DNA of 64,000 nt, from positions 23,698,184 to 23,762,183 of the forward strand of contig CAIIXF020000012.1 in assembly GCA_903813345.2 (NCBI GenBank). The letters run 5' to 3'. Source of the stretch: Owenia fusiformis. Taxonomy: Eukaryota > Annelida > Polychaeta > Sabellida > Oweniidae. Shown piece by piece: positions 14,301 to 25,300 of the stretch. The position numbers were made by a program, and so were the translations under genes. Numbering within the stretch: position 1 is the stretch's first letter; every line of letters begins with the position of its first letter. The notes under the pieces are model-generated. The model saw only the letters and a program-made list of their open reading frames with translations. It was not told the DNA's origin and made no database searches.

Positions 14301-17300
14301 ATAGGGATTGAACTGCTTTAAAGATTTTGCCTTTGATGCCAATCTTATTGAGTTTATACCATAGGCAGTCTCGATTAACACTCGAGAATGCCTTAGTTGC
14401 GTCAATGTAGCAAATAAAAGTATCGAGCTTAGAAAGTTTCCTATTATTGATGATTGAGTAGACACTGTGAACTTGTTCTTGACAACCACGTCCCTTGCGA
14501 AAGCCCCCTTGTTCATCATGAATAAGGTTATTGTCTTCAAGGAATTGAGTTAGGCGCTTGTTCAAAATATCAGTGTAGACCTTGCAAGGCACAGATATTA
14601 ATGTAATGGCACGATAGTTCAGAGGATTACATGGGTCTCCATCTTTATATATTGGGTGTATAATACCCTCCATCCACTGACTTTTTTACTTAACCTGCGA
14701 TGAAAATACGTATACTATTGATAGAAACGTAATTTGACTTTAATTCCAATACCTCCAAATTTTCTCAATTTTTTTCCTCAATTACAATAGGTCGAAAATT
14801 GATGATGAATTTGATGAATTTTTGAAAATCGTCATTCCCATGTTAACCAATGGGAAATGGTAGGTTTGCCGCAAGTCATATGACAGAATATCAATCCATC
14901 CGAGTCCTTGCAAAAAATACGAGTTAGGCAGGTAATTGAATTTGCGAACTTTATTTAACAAAAAATTGATATGTTTCTTCAGGTTTAACAAAGTTATAGG
15001 GCTTTAAAGTCAAATTGTTTTTCAAAAAACCTCTCCCATTGAAACAACACAGGAGGCGAAAAATAATTTTCAAAAATGACTTTGAAGCGCTGTAACTTTA
15101 ATATTCATCAAATAAACTAAACACTTAGTGTTCAAAAAAGTTAGACAATTCAATTTTCTATATGACAATATTTTTTGCTGAATCTTTTACTGAACAGATA
15201 TCCTGATTTCTGATTTGCCCTGAACCCTCCATTTCCCATTGGATTACATGAGAATGACGATTTTCAAAAATTCATCAAATTTATCATCAATTTTCGACCT
15301 ATTGTAATCGAGGAAAAAAATTGAGAAAATTTGGAGGTATTGGAAATAAAGTCAAGTTACGTTTCCATCAATATCATAAGTTATTTCATCGCCGGTTAAG
15401 TAAATAAAAATTCAAACGTTAAGAGGCTTTAACACGTAGTTCAATGGAGAAAAAAGGTTGCCAAACTTATGGAGGGGAGTGTAAGTAGCCCATACCTAAA
15501 ATGCTCGCACATAGAATAGAAAGTACTACATATTTGTAATCATTAATGGTAAGGATTGAGGATGATCTAATACTTAATATGAATAATACTAACCTCATAA
15601 TTAATCCTTGTGGAACACTGCATTGCATTGTGACGTGTTAGATAAACTCCAATATATACCTTACTCTGAAACAAAAAGGTACCATAGATAAAAAGTACAT
15701 GGATTTATAATATCATGAGTTAAATTCATTATTCAAAACATATTTTGACTGTTTATAGTGGAGGATACTACTCGGTCCTTGTGAGAGCTGGGTTCAGGAT
15801 GATTGGGCTAAACATGAACTACTGTGATAGTGCCAATTGGTGGCTACTGATAAATGCAACGGATCCTGCAGGACAACTTCAATGGCTCTCAAATGAGCTG
15901 AAAATTGCAGAGGATAATTCCGAAAAAGTACTGCAAGGATATTCAAGTTGCAAATGAGTTATATAAACTGATGAAATTCAATGATTAAGTTGTTTAAGAA
16001 ATGGAAAACTACTTTAACATATCGATAGATGTGAGGCCGGTGTGAAAGAAATTATGATCCCCTGGGGATTTCGGCCCTTACTGGCCCTGACTGTGTATAA
16101 ATAATAAGGAAAATAATTGTAATTAGGTCACCATATAAATCAATAGAGAGTAGGACCAAAATTTGATAGGACCACCACCTAACCTTTTACACCGGTGTAA
16201 AAGGGTAGGAGGTCCTTTCACACCGGGATATGAGGTAACATTTACATTGTGTGTATTGATTTTAGGTTCATATCTTGGGTCATCAACCACCCAGTAGCTG
16301 TTTGAAAGCCTGGAGTTGGAATTACTACAAACTAGTTACAAGGTAAAAGTATCAATAATATGGCAGATAGCCACAAGTAAAATATCAATAGATGATGCTA
16401 TCCATATTTAACAACTCCTTTATGAAATTATATACTGATAGGTGCGGTTTTAGTTATTTTTTCTGAAATAATTTGTTAGTTTATTTTCTTTTTGATCATT
16501 TCTCTAATACAGTAGTTTGCCGATTTAGTATCACTACAAATGCCCATTTTCTAGTATTAATCATGTATATTCATGTAGTATCCTAATATTATTGCTTTAG
16601 ATTCGAGAACACCATAGCCGGTCAGTTCTTTGGGCATACACACAATGACGAGTTCAAGGTCTTCTATGATGCTGATACGCTTTCTCGACCTGTTGGTGTA
16701 CTATATGTCCCAGGAAGTGTCACTCCTACTGGAGGACGGTTCCCGGCATATAGGCTGTACGAAATAGACGGGTTCTACACTGGCAGCTCGTGGGTAGTTA
16801 TCTTTTTTATTTTAATTATCTTAAAACTCAAATTATCCTGGCTCCAAATAATTTAGCCTAAAATAAAGACTCATATTTGTTAGCTTTTTGAAATAGTGGA
16901 ATACTTTCTGTCGTTATAAATTTCACACGATCTATGAGTCTTCCATTAATTTATACAAAAACTTTCCTATATTTTGGAACTACCTGTACCTGAATACATC
17001 TTAAGAGGAAAAAGTATTCTCAAGATACTACATGTGCTAATGATCTTCGTTCTATCCTATTATGACACTGCAATCAAACCACAATCTTTTAATTTATAAA
17101 AAAGCTTTTGAAAAACTTTGGAACTACCTGTATTCATAGATAGTCATGATCTCCATATCCATGTTATCATGGCACTGCAATCAAACTGTAAATCAAGGCA
17201 CATTAATATTAACGGGTTCAATTTATCTGACATTAGATGGTGCAGGACCATTGGACCTACATGCTGAACTTGACAGAGGCAAACAACAGCCCTTGGGTTG

Positions 17301-18570
17301 GACCTCAGGACCACCCCTTGTGGAAACTTGAATATGCGGCAAAGGTGATGTACTCATCATAAATACGTTATTTGAGAAACATGTATAACAATATGTCTTT
17401 ATTTTATTCCATTTGTTGATCAGAAGATGTATATTGTTACGCGGTAAACAAAATTCAAAGTATGCCATATTCCGCAACGAATATGCCATATTCATTTGCG
17501 GTGTATGACAGATTCACCTGCGGTATATGGTAAACACACTAACCAACGAGAACGTGATACGGAAGTACGCAATTGTCAATTGCATCGATTGAACGAATAA
17601 GTAAAACTTTATAAATCATTATAATGATTACTGAATCAGCAGTACAGTTTATTGAATATATCAACGTATGCAGAAGTATCACTCACCAATCTCACGTAAT
17701 AAACTTACCCAATCAATCCAGGATTCATGTATTAGTACTCGACGCACTAATATTGGTAATCCAGCGTAGTTTTACATTAAGAGCCATTCTCGCAACCAAT
17801 CAAACCAAGTCTTTCTGTATCACGTTTTCACTTGTCGAATATGTCATATTCACCTGCTGTATATGGCATATTCCGCAAGTGAGTATGACATATTCTGAAG
17901 GTGAGTATCGGGTATTCAGTATTCACCGAAATCAATGTATCACATATTCCTTCTTATTTTCTCAGGCGACATACGGACTTGACAATCTGTTTCCTGAAAG
18001 CTGGGACAAACTTATAACTAGGTTTGAAAAAGATGATAAGTTGTTCCAGAAATATAACAGGTAAATAATGACTGCAATTTGCAGTTTTCATTTGCAATCA
18101 GTGACAAGTTTTTAAGTTTAATTTTTCCAAAGAAGTAAGATACAGAAATCATGGTTAACTTATTCAGTGGAAACATGTGATGGATGAAAACGTCATGACA
18201 GAAGTGTTGTTATATGTATGTCCGTTAATCCCTTTTTAAATGTGTAGATATTAGCTTTTAATCTCCCTAGTGAATACACATGATTTATTTGGTACACATA
18301 TATTTTTTTCTATTTTCAACATGATTTTAATCACTCTATGTTTTATCTCTCAATATTTGTAGTCTTTGTGTAATGTTCCATAACCCTCATTGTTGTAGAC
18401 AATTTTCACGGGCGAACAGCGGAGGCATTTGTGAACAGACATGTAAAAGGAACATGATATGCAACATGCGCAGTGCCAGATCATACGACCCAGCATTGTG
18501 TAATGATATTCTACCAGGCGCTGCATACAACGAATATATACAATTCAAGAATGACATTATTGCCTGTTAG
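2326..18570 (+). CDS. SMPD1: acid sphingomyelinase (sphingomyelin phosphodiesterase 1-like), 12 exons
   Basis: It hydrolyses sphingomyelin to ceramide and phosphocholine in lysosomes or outside the cell. Coding exons: 2326-2658, 2972-3133, 3454-3577, 3999-4102, 11419-11588, 11820-11930, 15759-15927, 16266-16342, 16601-16793, 17246-17344, 17966-18060, 18399-18570. All joins are GT-AG, the frame stays open throughout, and the product is 602 residues, a usual family length. The start is the ATG at 2326, which opens a hydrophobic signal peptide. The saposin-B domain spans residues 61-137 with CxxC, CIDTC and further cysteines. Metallophosphatase ligands are D178, H180, D250, N290, H397, H429 and H431; this spacing equals that recalled for human SMPD1 with a constant offset of 28, and H254 matches the catalytic histidine. 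The C-terminal exon is cysteine-rich. Intron 4 (7.3 kb) and intron 6 (3.8 kb) are swollen by transposons. The gene appears intact. Orthology to SMPD1 rather than another ASM paralogue rests on the saposin domain. Confidence 0.95.
4614..4710. repeat. near-perfect hairpin with repeated GGAAAATAAGTCC motif
   Basis: Arms at 4614-4646 and 4678-4710 are reverse complements over 33 bp with one mismatch. The roughly 31-bp loop holds one more copy of the same AAATAAGTCC motif, so the motif occurs on both strands several times in under 100 bp. It abuts the LINE fragment to its right, inside sphingomyelinase intron 4. Confidence 0.85.
4711..5745 (+). mobile_element. decayed non-LTR retrotransposon (LINE) fragment
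   Basis: Broken frames give reverse-transcriptase pieces: a D[10 protein letters not shown] motif around 4800-4835, a remnant of the catalytic ADD box near 5010-5030, then WCKKWRLNI-like and [10 protein letters not shown] motifs at about 5085-5235, followed by the usual post-RT segment. Frameshifts and stops separate them. The 3' end appears to be the (TAAA)n/(TAAC)n tail at about 5712-5745. The post-RT region resembles that of the LINE at 12086-14684, so they may share a clade. It lies in sphingomyelinase intron 4 in sense orientation. Confidence 0.75.
6971..8790 (-). mobile_element. 5'-truncated CR1-like LINE
   Basis: Reading right to left: an RT segment with [10 protein letters not shown] at about 8460-8510, then a frameshifted YADD box near 8395-8410, then a long open post-RT block (8300-7605, 231 codons). 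A cysteine-rich C-terminal segment ([19 protein letters not shown], about 7455-7380) follows, with an A-rich 3' end at about 6971-6985. The element is interrupted by frameshifts and lacks the 5' RT and endonuclease regions. It sits in an intron-like gap of the gypsy-type integrase pseudogene. Confidence 0.8.
8791..9300. other. unassigned stretch inside sphingomyelinase intron 4
   Basis: Between the LINE and the integrase block I see no coding blocks and no clear repeat edges. It probably belongs either to the 5' flank of the LINE or to the original integrase intron. Confidence 0.3.
10261..11418. other. end of sphingomyelinase intron 4
   Basis: Apart from the N-terminal integrase block near 10890-11060 on the minus strand, this stretch is AT-rich with no supported gene or repeat. 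It ends at the AG acceptor of exon 5. Confidence 0.4.
12086..14684 (-). mobile_element. 5'-truncated LINE inserted in the MITE, 8-bp target duplication
   Basis: The insertion is bounded on both sides by TTTACTTA (12078-12085 and 14685-14692), a sequence present once in uninterrupted MITE copies. Coding blocks on the minus strand: RT from the conserved NYRAITL region to the YADD box (14673-13972, 233 codons), a post-RT block (13919-13455) and a C-terminal block with a CLLC...H...C knuckle (13368-13000). Frameshifts or stops separate the blocks. The 3' UTR carries tandem repeats. Its start within the RT marks typical 5' truncation. I cannot name the clade with confidence. Confidence 0.85.
12400..12770 (-). 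repeat. tandem repeats in the LINE 3' UTR
   Basis: About seven imperfect copies of a 45-70 bp unit built around ATACATATATTGCACTAAAT, alternating with AATGCATATGGTC-like spacers. The array lies in the presumed 3' UTR of the LINE and may be part of that family rather than a genomic satellite. Confidence 0.7.
16034..16235. repeat. small foldback element in sphingomyelinase intron 7
   Basis: CCGGTGTGAAAG near 16037 is mirrored by CTTTCACACCGG near 16216. An inner palindrome around ACCTTTTACACCGGTGTAAA (16177-16200) completes a cruciform-like arrangement. There are no coding frames. Confidence 0.6.
17440..17935. repeat. foldback of ATGCCATATTC/TGCGG motifs in intron 10
   Basis: A cluster of GTATGCCATATTCCGC-like words at about 17458-17530 is repeated in inverted orientation at about 17836-17930. 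Within each arm the motif also recurs head to tail. This looks like a small non-autonomous element whose ends I cannot fix. Confidence 0.5.
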
Positions 18571-18826
18571 GCTTTTCAATAGTACCAAAGTGCACTATAT
18601 TAAATATGTCAAATGATTTATGCCCAGAGCTCAGTAAATTATACACGATTTTAAGCACAGTCTTGAGACTTTGAATGAGGGCGGGGTGGAATCCGGGATT
18701 CAGAGGTCAACATCAAGAAACGAGTGCATTAAGTAATTGATTTCACTAATTCTAAAACGCATATTGTATACTTTGTGCCGATTGGCTACTTATGTGTGAA
18801 TGTTCATTCTTGCTACCGACTGGATG

Positions 18827-18832
18827 AATAAA
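18827..18832 (+). terminator. polyadenylation signal AATAAA of the sphingomyelinase gene
   Basis: A canonical AATAAA lies about 257 bp after the stop codon at 18570 and is followed by a T-rich stretch. It is the first such hexamer downstream on this strand and gives a plausible 3' UTR. Confidence 0.6.
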
Positions 18833-18989
18833 TACTTTTTTATCATCTTGTGAATTGGAGTTTTACTTAAAAACCTCCAAAGAAATGATTGTATTTTTAC
18901 TTCAAATACACATTTAACAGAAAAGGCATACCGGTTTAGTTATTAAGAGAAGGTTGTGTTTCCAAAAATGAAATGAAATGATAGAAGAC

Positions 18990-19330
18990 ACTCCTAAAGG
19001 ACATAAAACGACACGTGGAAGAAATTTTATTTTCCAACGGGATAGTGCTCCATCACACAGGTCTAATGCTACCCTCCCGGAGCTATCTTGGAGTTTTGGA
19101 GGCACAAAATGACCCCGTCATTAGTCCAGACAAATGGCATTCTAACAGTCCATTGCCATTACCTGTAGATTTTCCATACTTGGATGCATCTAGAACAGTA
19201 TAATCTATGAAAAACGTCAGCCCATCAAGGATGTAGAGTTGGATGGTACTTGCGCAAACATCCATCGATCGCGCCATCAACCATTGGCTACCATGTCTTT
19301 TAAATGTAGTTTTAAATTATTTTTTCTTTA
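18990..19330 (+). mobile_element. mariner/Tc1-like transposase remnant
   Basis: Downstream of the sphingomyelinase polyadenylation signal, plus-strand frames give FQRDSAPSHRSNATLPEL near 19030-19085 (catalytic Asp region). An SPxxPVDFPYLD segment follows near 19145-19195, then an IDRAINHW-like C-terminal motif near 19265. Stops and frame changes break it, and no terminal repeats were found. Confidence 0.7.
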
Positions 19331-19366
19331 TTCTTAAAATTACAAATGATTATCTTTATATTTCTT

Positions 19367-22300
19367 TTAACTGTATATATTATTTATTTGTTTGCGATCA
19401 TCGGGTGATAAACGATATCCCAGCTCCAGAGCACGTTGAACTGCCCATTCTTCCGTCAGATTCCATATTTCCATTGCAGTAGCTAGAGAAGGTTTGACTG
19501 CAATAGAATATTTTCAAACTACAAGATTTATCATTTTCACCGTGAAAAGGGAGGCAAAAGTTCGTCTTGAAATACAGGGTGACTGTTTATATATGACCAA
19601 TTGCTTTAAATTACTTCAACCGATGCTATTGATTCAACTTATATTTTAGACGCATCTTATGTTCAAGCAATCAATGTCAATATTTCAGATTTAAAGCTTA
19701 CTACACTTTAGAAGTAACGAGGATTTCATTTTTGACCACGCTGTACAATGTTAATAATTATAATTTAATTGATAGCACGAATGTCGAAATTAATCATGAG
19801 CTATAAACCTAAATGCAATGATATCCCAGATTTTGTAAATGTAAATATGAAGTGAAGATGTACACAGTGTGCTTGTAACATTTCATTGGCTAGTTGTATA
19901 TTTAATCGAAATACGTATCATTTATTTTGATAGCATAACCATACCATGTCTGTATTATTATGTAATATAACTAGGTTAGGTTGTGTCATTAATTGTTTAA
20001 ATACAAGTAAGTACATTTATTAAATGATTCGTATAACAAACAAAATTAGTTACTGTTTTTGAAACATCATTTGTGCCCTTAATATTATATAAAACCATCA
20101 TTCAGGACAATAGTGGGACCAAAAGGTATCACGGGGTCCAAACTACGACCGTTAATTTGAATTTTAGACCTACCGGGTGTTTGAATACAAGGATTGTGAC
20201 TCTCATACTGCACCGTTTTTCTTCAAACTTCTTCCATTTATAGGAAAACAAAAAGCCTTTCTGTCGGTGCATTGTTTTATTGTACAGAGTCCCTCGTTTT
20301 AGCAGCGTTTTGGGTCCCCAGCTGAGAGAAGCGCTTCTCACACCTGGGGCCCCAAACGCCGCTAAAGGAGGGACTCTGTATAATAGTATAATGTACCAAA
20401 AGAAAGGTATTTTTGTTTTGCTTTTAATGGAACAAATTTAAATAAAAATGGTGCAGTATAAGACGCACAATCCTTGATTTTTAAATTCAAATTAACGGTC
20501 GTAGTTGGTACCCCGTGGGTATGGGAAGTGGTGAAACATAGCTCCTTCTCTTTATTACTTACTTGCCCTGTAGCCTTTCCCGCAGTGGAATAATACAAGC
20601 CCTCTATGTGTCGCTCTCTGAGCCATTCTCTTCATGAGGGAGGCTTTAAATGGAAAAATTAATGATTTTACTACATGCGTTTAATTATCACATCTAACGA
20701 AGTTTGGAGGGACAACTGCCTGACCGGGCAATAAATTAAATACAGTTGGCCCAATTTTGATATTTTATACGTACACTCCCCTCCATAAGTTTGGCAACCT
20801 TTTTTCTCCATTGAACTACGTGTTAAAGCCTCTTTACGTTTGAATTTTTATTTACTTAACCGGCGATGGAATAACTTATGATATTGATGGAAACGTAACT
20901 TGACTTTATTTCCAATACCTCCAAATGTTCTCAATTTTTTCCCTCAATTACAATAGGTCGAAAATTGATGATAAATTTGATGAATTTTTGAAATTCGTCA
21001 TTCTCATGTAATCCAATGGGAAATGGAGGGTTCGGGGCAAATCAGAAATCAGGATATCTTTTCAGTAAAAGATTCAGCAAAAAATATGTTTATAAAGAAA
21101 ATTGAATTGTCTAACTTTTTTGAACACTAAGTGTTTAGTTTATTTGATGAATATTAAAGTTACAGCGCTTCAAAGTCATTTTTGAAAATTATTTTTTGCC
21201 TCCTGTGTTATTTCAATGGGAGAGGTTTTTTGAAAAACAATTTTGACTTTGAAGCCCTATAACTTTGTTGAACCTGAAGAAACATATTAATTTTTTGTTA
21301 AATAAAGTTAGCAAATTCAATTACCTGCCTAACTCGTATTTTTTGCAAGGACTCGGATGGATGGATATTCTGTCATATGACTTGCGGCAAACCTACCATT
21401 TCCCATTGGTTAACATGGGAATGTCGATTTTTAAAAATTCATCAAATTCATCATCAATTTTCGACCTATTGTGATTGAGGAAAAAATTGAGAAAATTTGG
21501 AGGTATTGGAATTAAAGTCAAATTACGTTTCCATCAATAGTATAAGTATTTTCATCGCAGGTTAAGTAAATAAAAATTCAAAGGTAAAGAGGCTTTAACA
21601 CGTAGTTCAATGGGGGAAAAAGGTTGCCAAACTTATGGAGGGGACATGCCCCACGTGAGTTCTGCTCGAAAGTCGATTTCCAAAATGGCAGCCGGTTTCA
21701 GTGTGTGTTATTTTACAGCTTTGTTTAAATTGAAAGTACTGGAGCAATTTTGTAAACATAAATTGCTGTTATCTAGTTTTGTCATTATGTACTGACTGAC
21801 TGAGCAGTACTTTTCTTAAAAATAGGGTGACATATCATGAATGTGTTAATTCCAATCAATGCTATAGTTTTCCAACTAAGTTTTCATAATTTGTCTGCAT
21901 TTACATCATATTCTAATTCTCTATAATACGAGTATTTTGATGAAACCTTCAAAATAGTATGAATAGCAATTGTAACTCAAAATTAATTTCTTTCAAAGAT
22001 AACTATTGCAGATGTAAATGGTAACGTGTAGTTGTTTTAACAATGGATTTCTATACCATTCAGCTGATGGATTGAACAAAGGAAGTCGTAAAATACATTC
22101 TACCTCACTGTATTACGTAACAAAGAGACTATATGAGAGAGCGGTCAGCTGCTGGTTAATCACTTGTGGTTCAGCTTGCTTAACACTAAGAGCTCATGCA
22201 GCATGGCTGCTATTTACCCTTTGTTTTCCTTTGAGGATTAAATGTTAAATTCAGATACCAAAGAAAGTGAACTTGTTACTTAAAGTAGATATGTTATTTC

Positions 22301-25300
22301 GTAATATTTTCAATTTTTTAAAGTGCCGTGAATGGCCTAAGTTAAATGTTAGTTTTTTAAAAAGAAAAAGGATATATCACTTGTTCCGGAGGAATCTATT
22401 TATTAAAAAGAAATTGCGGACTGTGGCAAGATAAATTATAGGATGATTGTCCGAGGAGAGGATGTTACCAGAAAATAAATGGGTTTGATGTCTTAAAAGA
22501 CTAGGCTACCGGTTCTAGAGCCCGTTCTAGAGTTATGTTCCAGTTGCAGATGCACATACAGTCTCTCCAAACTTCTATTACACGAAGTAATGAAGCCAAC
22601 ACTGCAAGATTGGTAATATAATAATTTTTTATATGTAACCGTTAAAGGTTTGTTTTTTAAGTGAAATGAAACCTCAAATGTGAGGATGTCAAATGGCCAG
22701 CATGTGAATGTTGGCAAAGTTGGAATCATCCAACTGTTGACTAAAAAGGGAGTTCCTCCCAAAAATGAAACCTCAAAGCAAGGATGTCAAATGGCTGGCA
22801 TGCGAAAAATTTGAGCCACCCAATAGTTGACTATAAAGGGAGTTCCTCTCAAAAATAGGATGCATGTAGATTAAAACTATGTAGATTAAACCTAAGTCCC
22901 TTGCTTGGAATCATTTAATAGTTGGTAATGGGAGTTCCTCCCAAATAGAACACAGGGATATTCCGGTCTTACACTGCTTGGAATATCTGTAATTACTGAA
23001 GAATGGAAGTTCCTTCCGAAACTGTTTAAGTATATTACCTTGATGGAACTTTTTTCCCATTTCATCTTCTTTAAGAAGAATGAAAAAATTAAAGAAGCTT
23101 GTTTGTAGCCATGCAAGGCACAAATGTAGAAACCCATTATGTTCAGTAACTGATCCTGTGTTGAGGAAGTTGCTAGCTAAAGCTGCCCCAGCTCGGATCA
23201 AATTGTAGCAATAGATTCGCAAAAACGTGTTTTTCCAACTATGACCCCTGATGGGGATTGAAATACAATAAAGCTAATAAATTTGAATTTGTGCACCCTT
23301 TTGAAGGCATTGCTACTAAGAAACATTACAATTGGGCAAAATAAGCCACAAATTTCAGTATAAATTCTCAGAGCCAATCCAGCGTCAACTGTTTCCAGGT
23401 TTCAGACTGATAATCAAGTCTTTTTGCATCATGGCAATCGCATCTGTCCCAGATCAAGTGCTATGGTAATAGAGCTAAGGTAGTTTGAAATGTATTTTTA
23501 ACAGGAATCATAATATCCTTATATATCTTTTAAAACTAGATTAAAATGGAGAAATTAGCACAGTGAGTGCAGGGAAATGATAACTTTTCATTAAAACTTG
23601 ATTTTTATCCAACTCTATCCTTGAGGATAGAGATCCATGCCTCAAACAAACTTGACTAAGACTTTATCTTCATTCGAAAAGTTAAACAATCTTAAGTGTG
23701 GATAGTCCAAAATTGAAACTTTCTAAACAGACATTTGGCCTTATACAGAAAGAATACTAGATATAGCATCATAAGGCATCATAAAAATCACACACTTTGA
23801 TGAGAATGTTTAAGATTAAAATTACTTGAAATTATCAGTTTTTTTTAGCTAGGTCACTAATTTTTTAGAAAATGATGCTTTAAATGCATAAACTGTGAAG
23901 TCAGTGTTATCACTTTTCATCTTTATTCATACAGTATGTATTACATTAATGTCGGTACCTTGACAGATATTAGTCATATAAAAATGCATGCACACAAAAC
24001 ATTGTGCCTACTTGGGAAGGACACATGAGAAACAGTTCTAAGGATAGCATAGAATCAATGTGAAATCACAGCTTGCTAACCTTATTACATAAGCATGAGC
24101 ATCTTTTTCAAAGGTCATTGGGTTTGTGTCTTTATTGTTGCAACTTATGATAATCTCCTACTTTTTCAATACATGAATCTTGAATAAGATGAAAGTAAGA
24201 CATGAAACATCAGAGGCAATTATGAAGCAATTATATATCATTATCAAATGATTCTAATGTAGCTGGCAGACTGGGGAACAATGAAATCCAGTGACTCAAT
24301 CAGTCATGGTGTCCAAGACATGACCCTCTTCACTGATGCATCAGGGAGTGGTTGATGCAGTGTATGAAATGGCATTTTTGAAGGCAGCCCTTGCTCTTCT
24401 AAAGAAGATAATAGTATGACTTAAATTACTTAGAAAGAATCTACATCAAAAGTTGGCCTAATAATGTGTGACTGTATGACTCTCATAGTTCAAACTTTAT
24501 AAATGGGACGAAATCTTTGCTTGCACACATAAAATGATTGTAAAGGTATTCAATGCTCATCCATGGTATAGTCTAGTGTGAGTACATTTACTTTGGAAGT
24601 AGATGCAGAATCCAAATATGAAAACATTTGTGCTTATGAAAATGTAATTACTTGAGTTGCAAACCCTTTTAAATGTTCCCTAATATAAGTTTTATGTTGC
24701 TTTAGAGTACTAATTGAGACAGATTTTGTGATCTTGAATCTAAGATGAAGATAATCATATCATAATGATATAGGGTTGTCTATGTATTTTGATAAAATCT
24801 TTCAAAAGAAAGAAATGCACAAAGGGCACAACATTCCTTTGTTTGTGTCTAAAAACCAGAACCTGGTGAACATGCAAAGTTGCATCTTTGGGCTTGCCCT
24901 CTCACCTTCCAAAGAGGAGGGGTGGGGGGGGGGGGGTGGTGGTGAAATACATGTACTCAATACTCATTACAGTATACCCAGATTTGCCAACAAGCAAAGT
25001 TCTAAATATTTTTTCAATTATACAAGTTATTGTTAGCTGCCCCAGCTATCCAAGTGTTGAATATTGAAGTTTTCTATAAAGCAAACACTTTTGATAACAC
25101 TTTCTAAAGATAACCAATCTTTACTTGGAATATCCATGTAAGCTATAAGTTATAATTATATTTAACAAGATTAGGCCTGACAGGCTTTTTTTGGACATCT
25201 ACATATTTAATGTAATTAGATATGCTCATTCCTGTAGCACTGTATACTTTATATCACCTCAGATAAATAAGTATTTCACTAAAAATGAAAGTATTTCATT

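Larger units (their letters stand above)
11999..15483. mobile_element. palindromic Tc1/mariner-type MITE (copy 1), split by a LINE
   Basis: Without the inserted LINE and one target duplication this element is about 878 bp. It starts TA-CACTCCCCTCCATAAGT and ends with the reverse complement followed by TA, consistent with a TA target duplication. The two halves are largely reverse complements of each other, with long arms around a central non-palindromic segment. Two further copies lie at 20772-21648 and 52790-53661. It contains no transposase. It lies in sphingomyelinase intron 6. Confidence 0.85.

Noticed and set aside
21265-21474. about 70-codon frames also seen at 14782-14991
   Set aside because: They lie in the arms of the palindromic MITE, are repeated with the element and have no protein character.
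24776-25036. 86-codon frame containing a glycine run
   Set aside because: The glycine run comes from a G homopolymer and GGT repeat; there is no other coding evidence.
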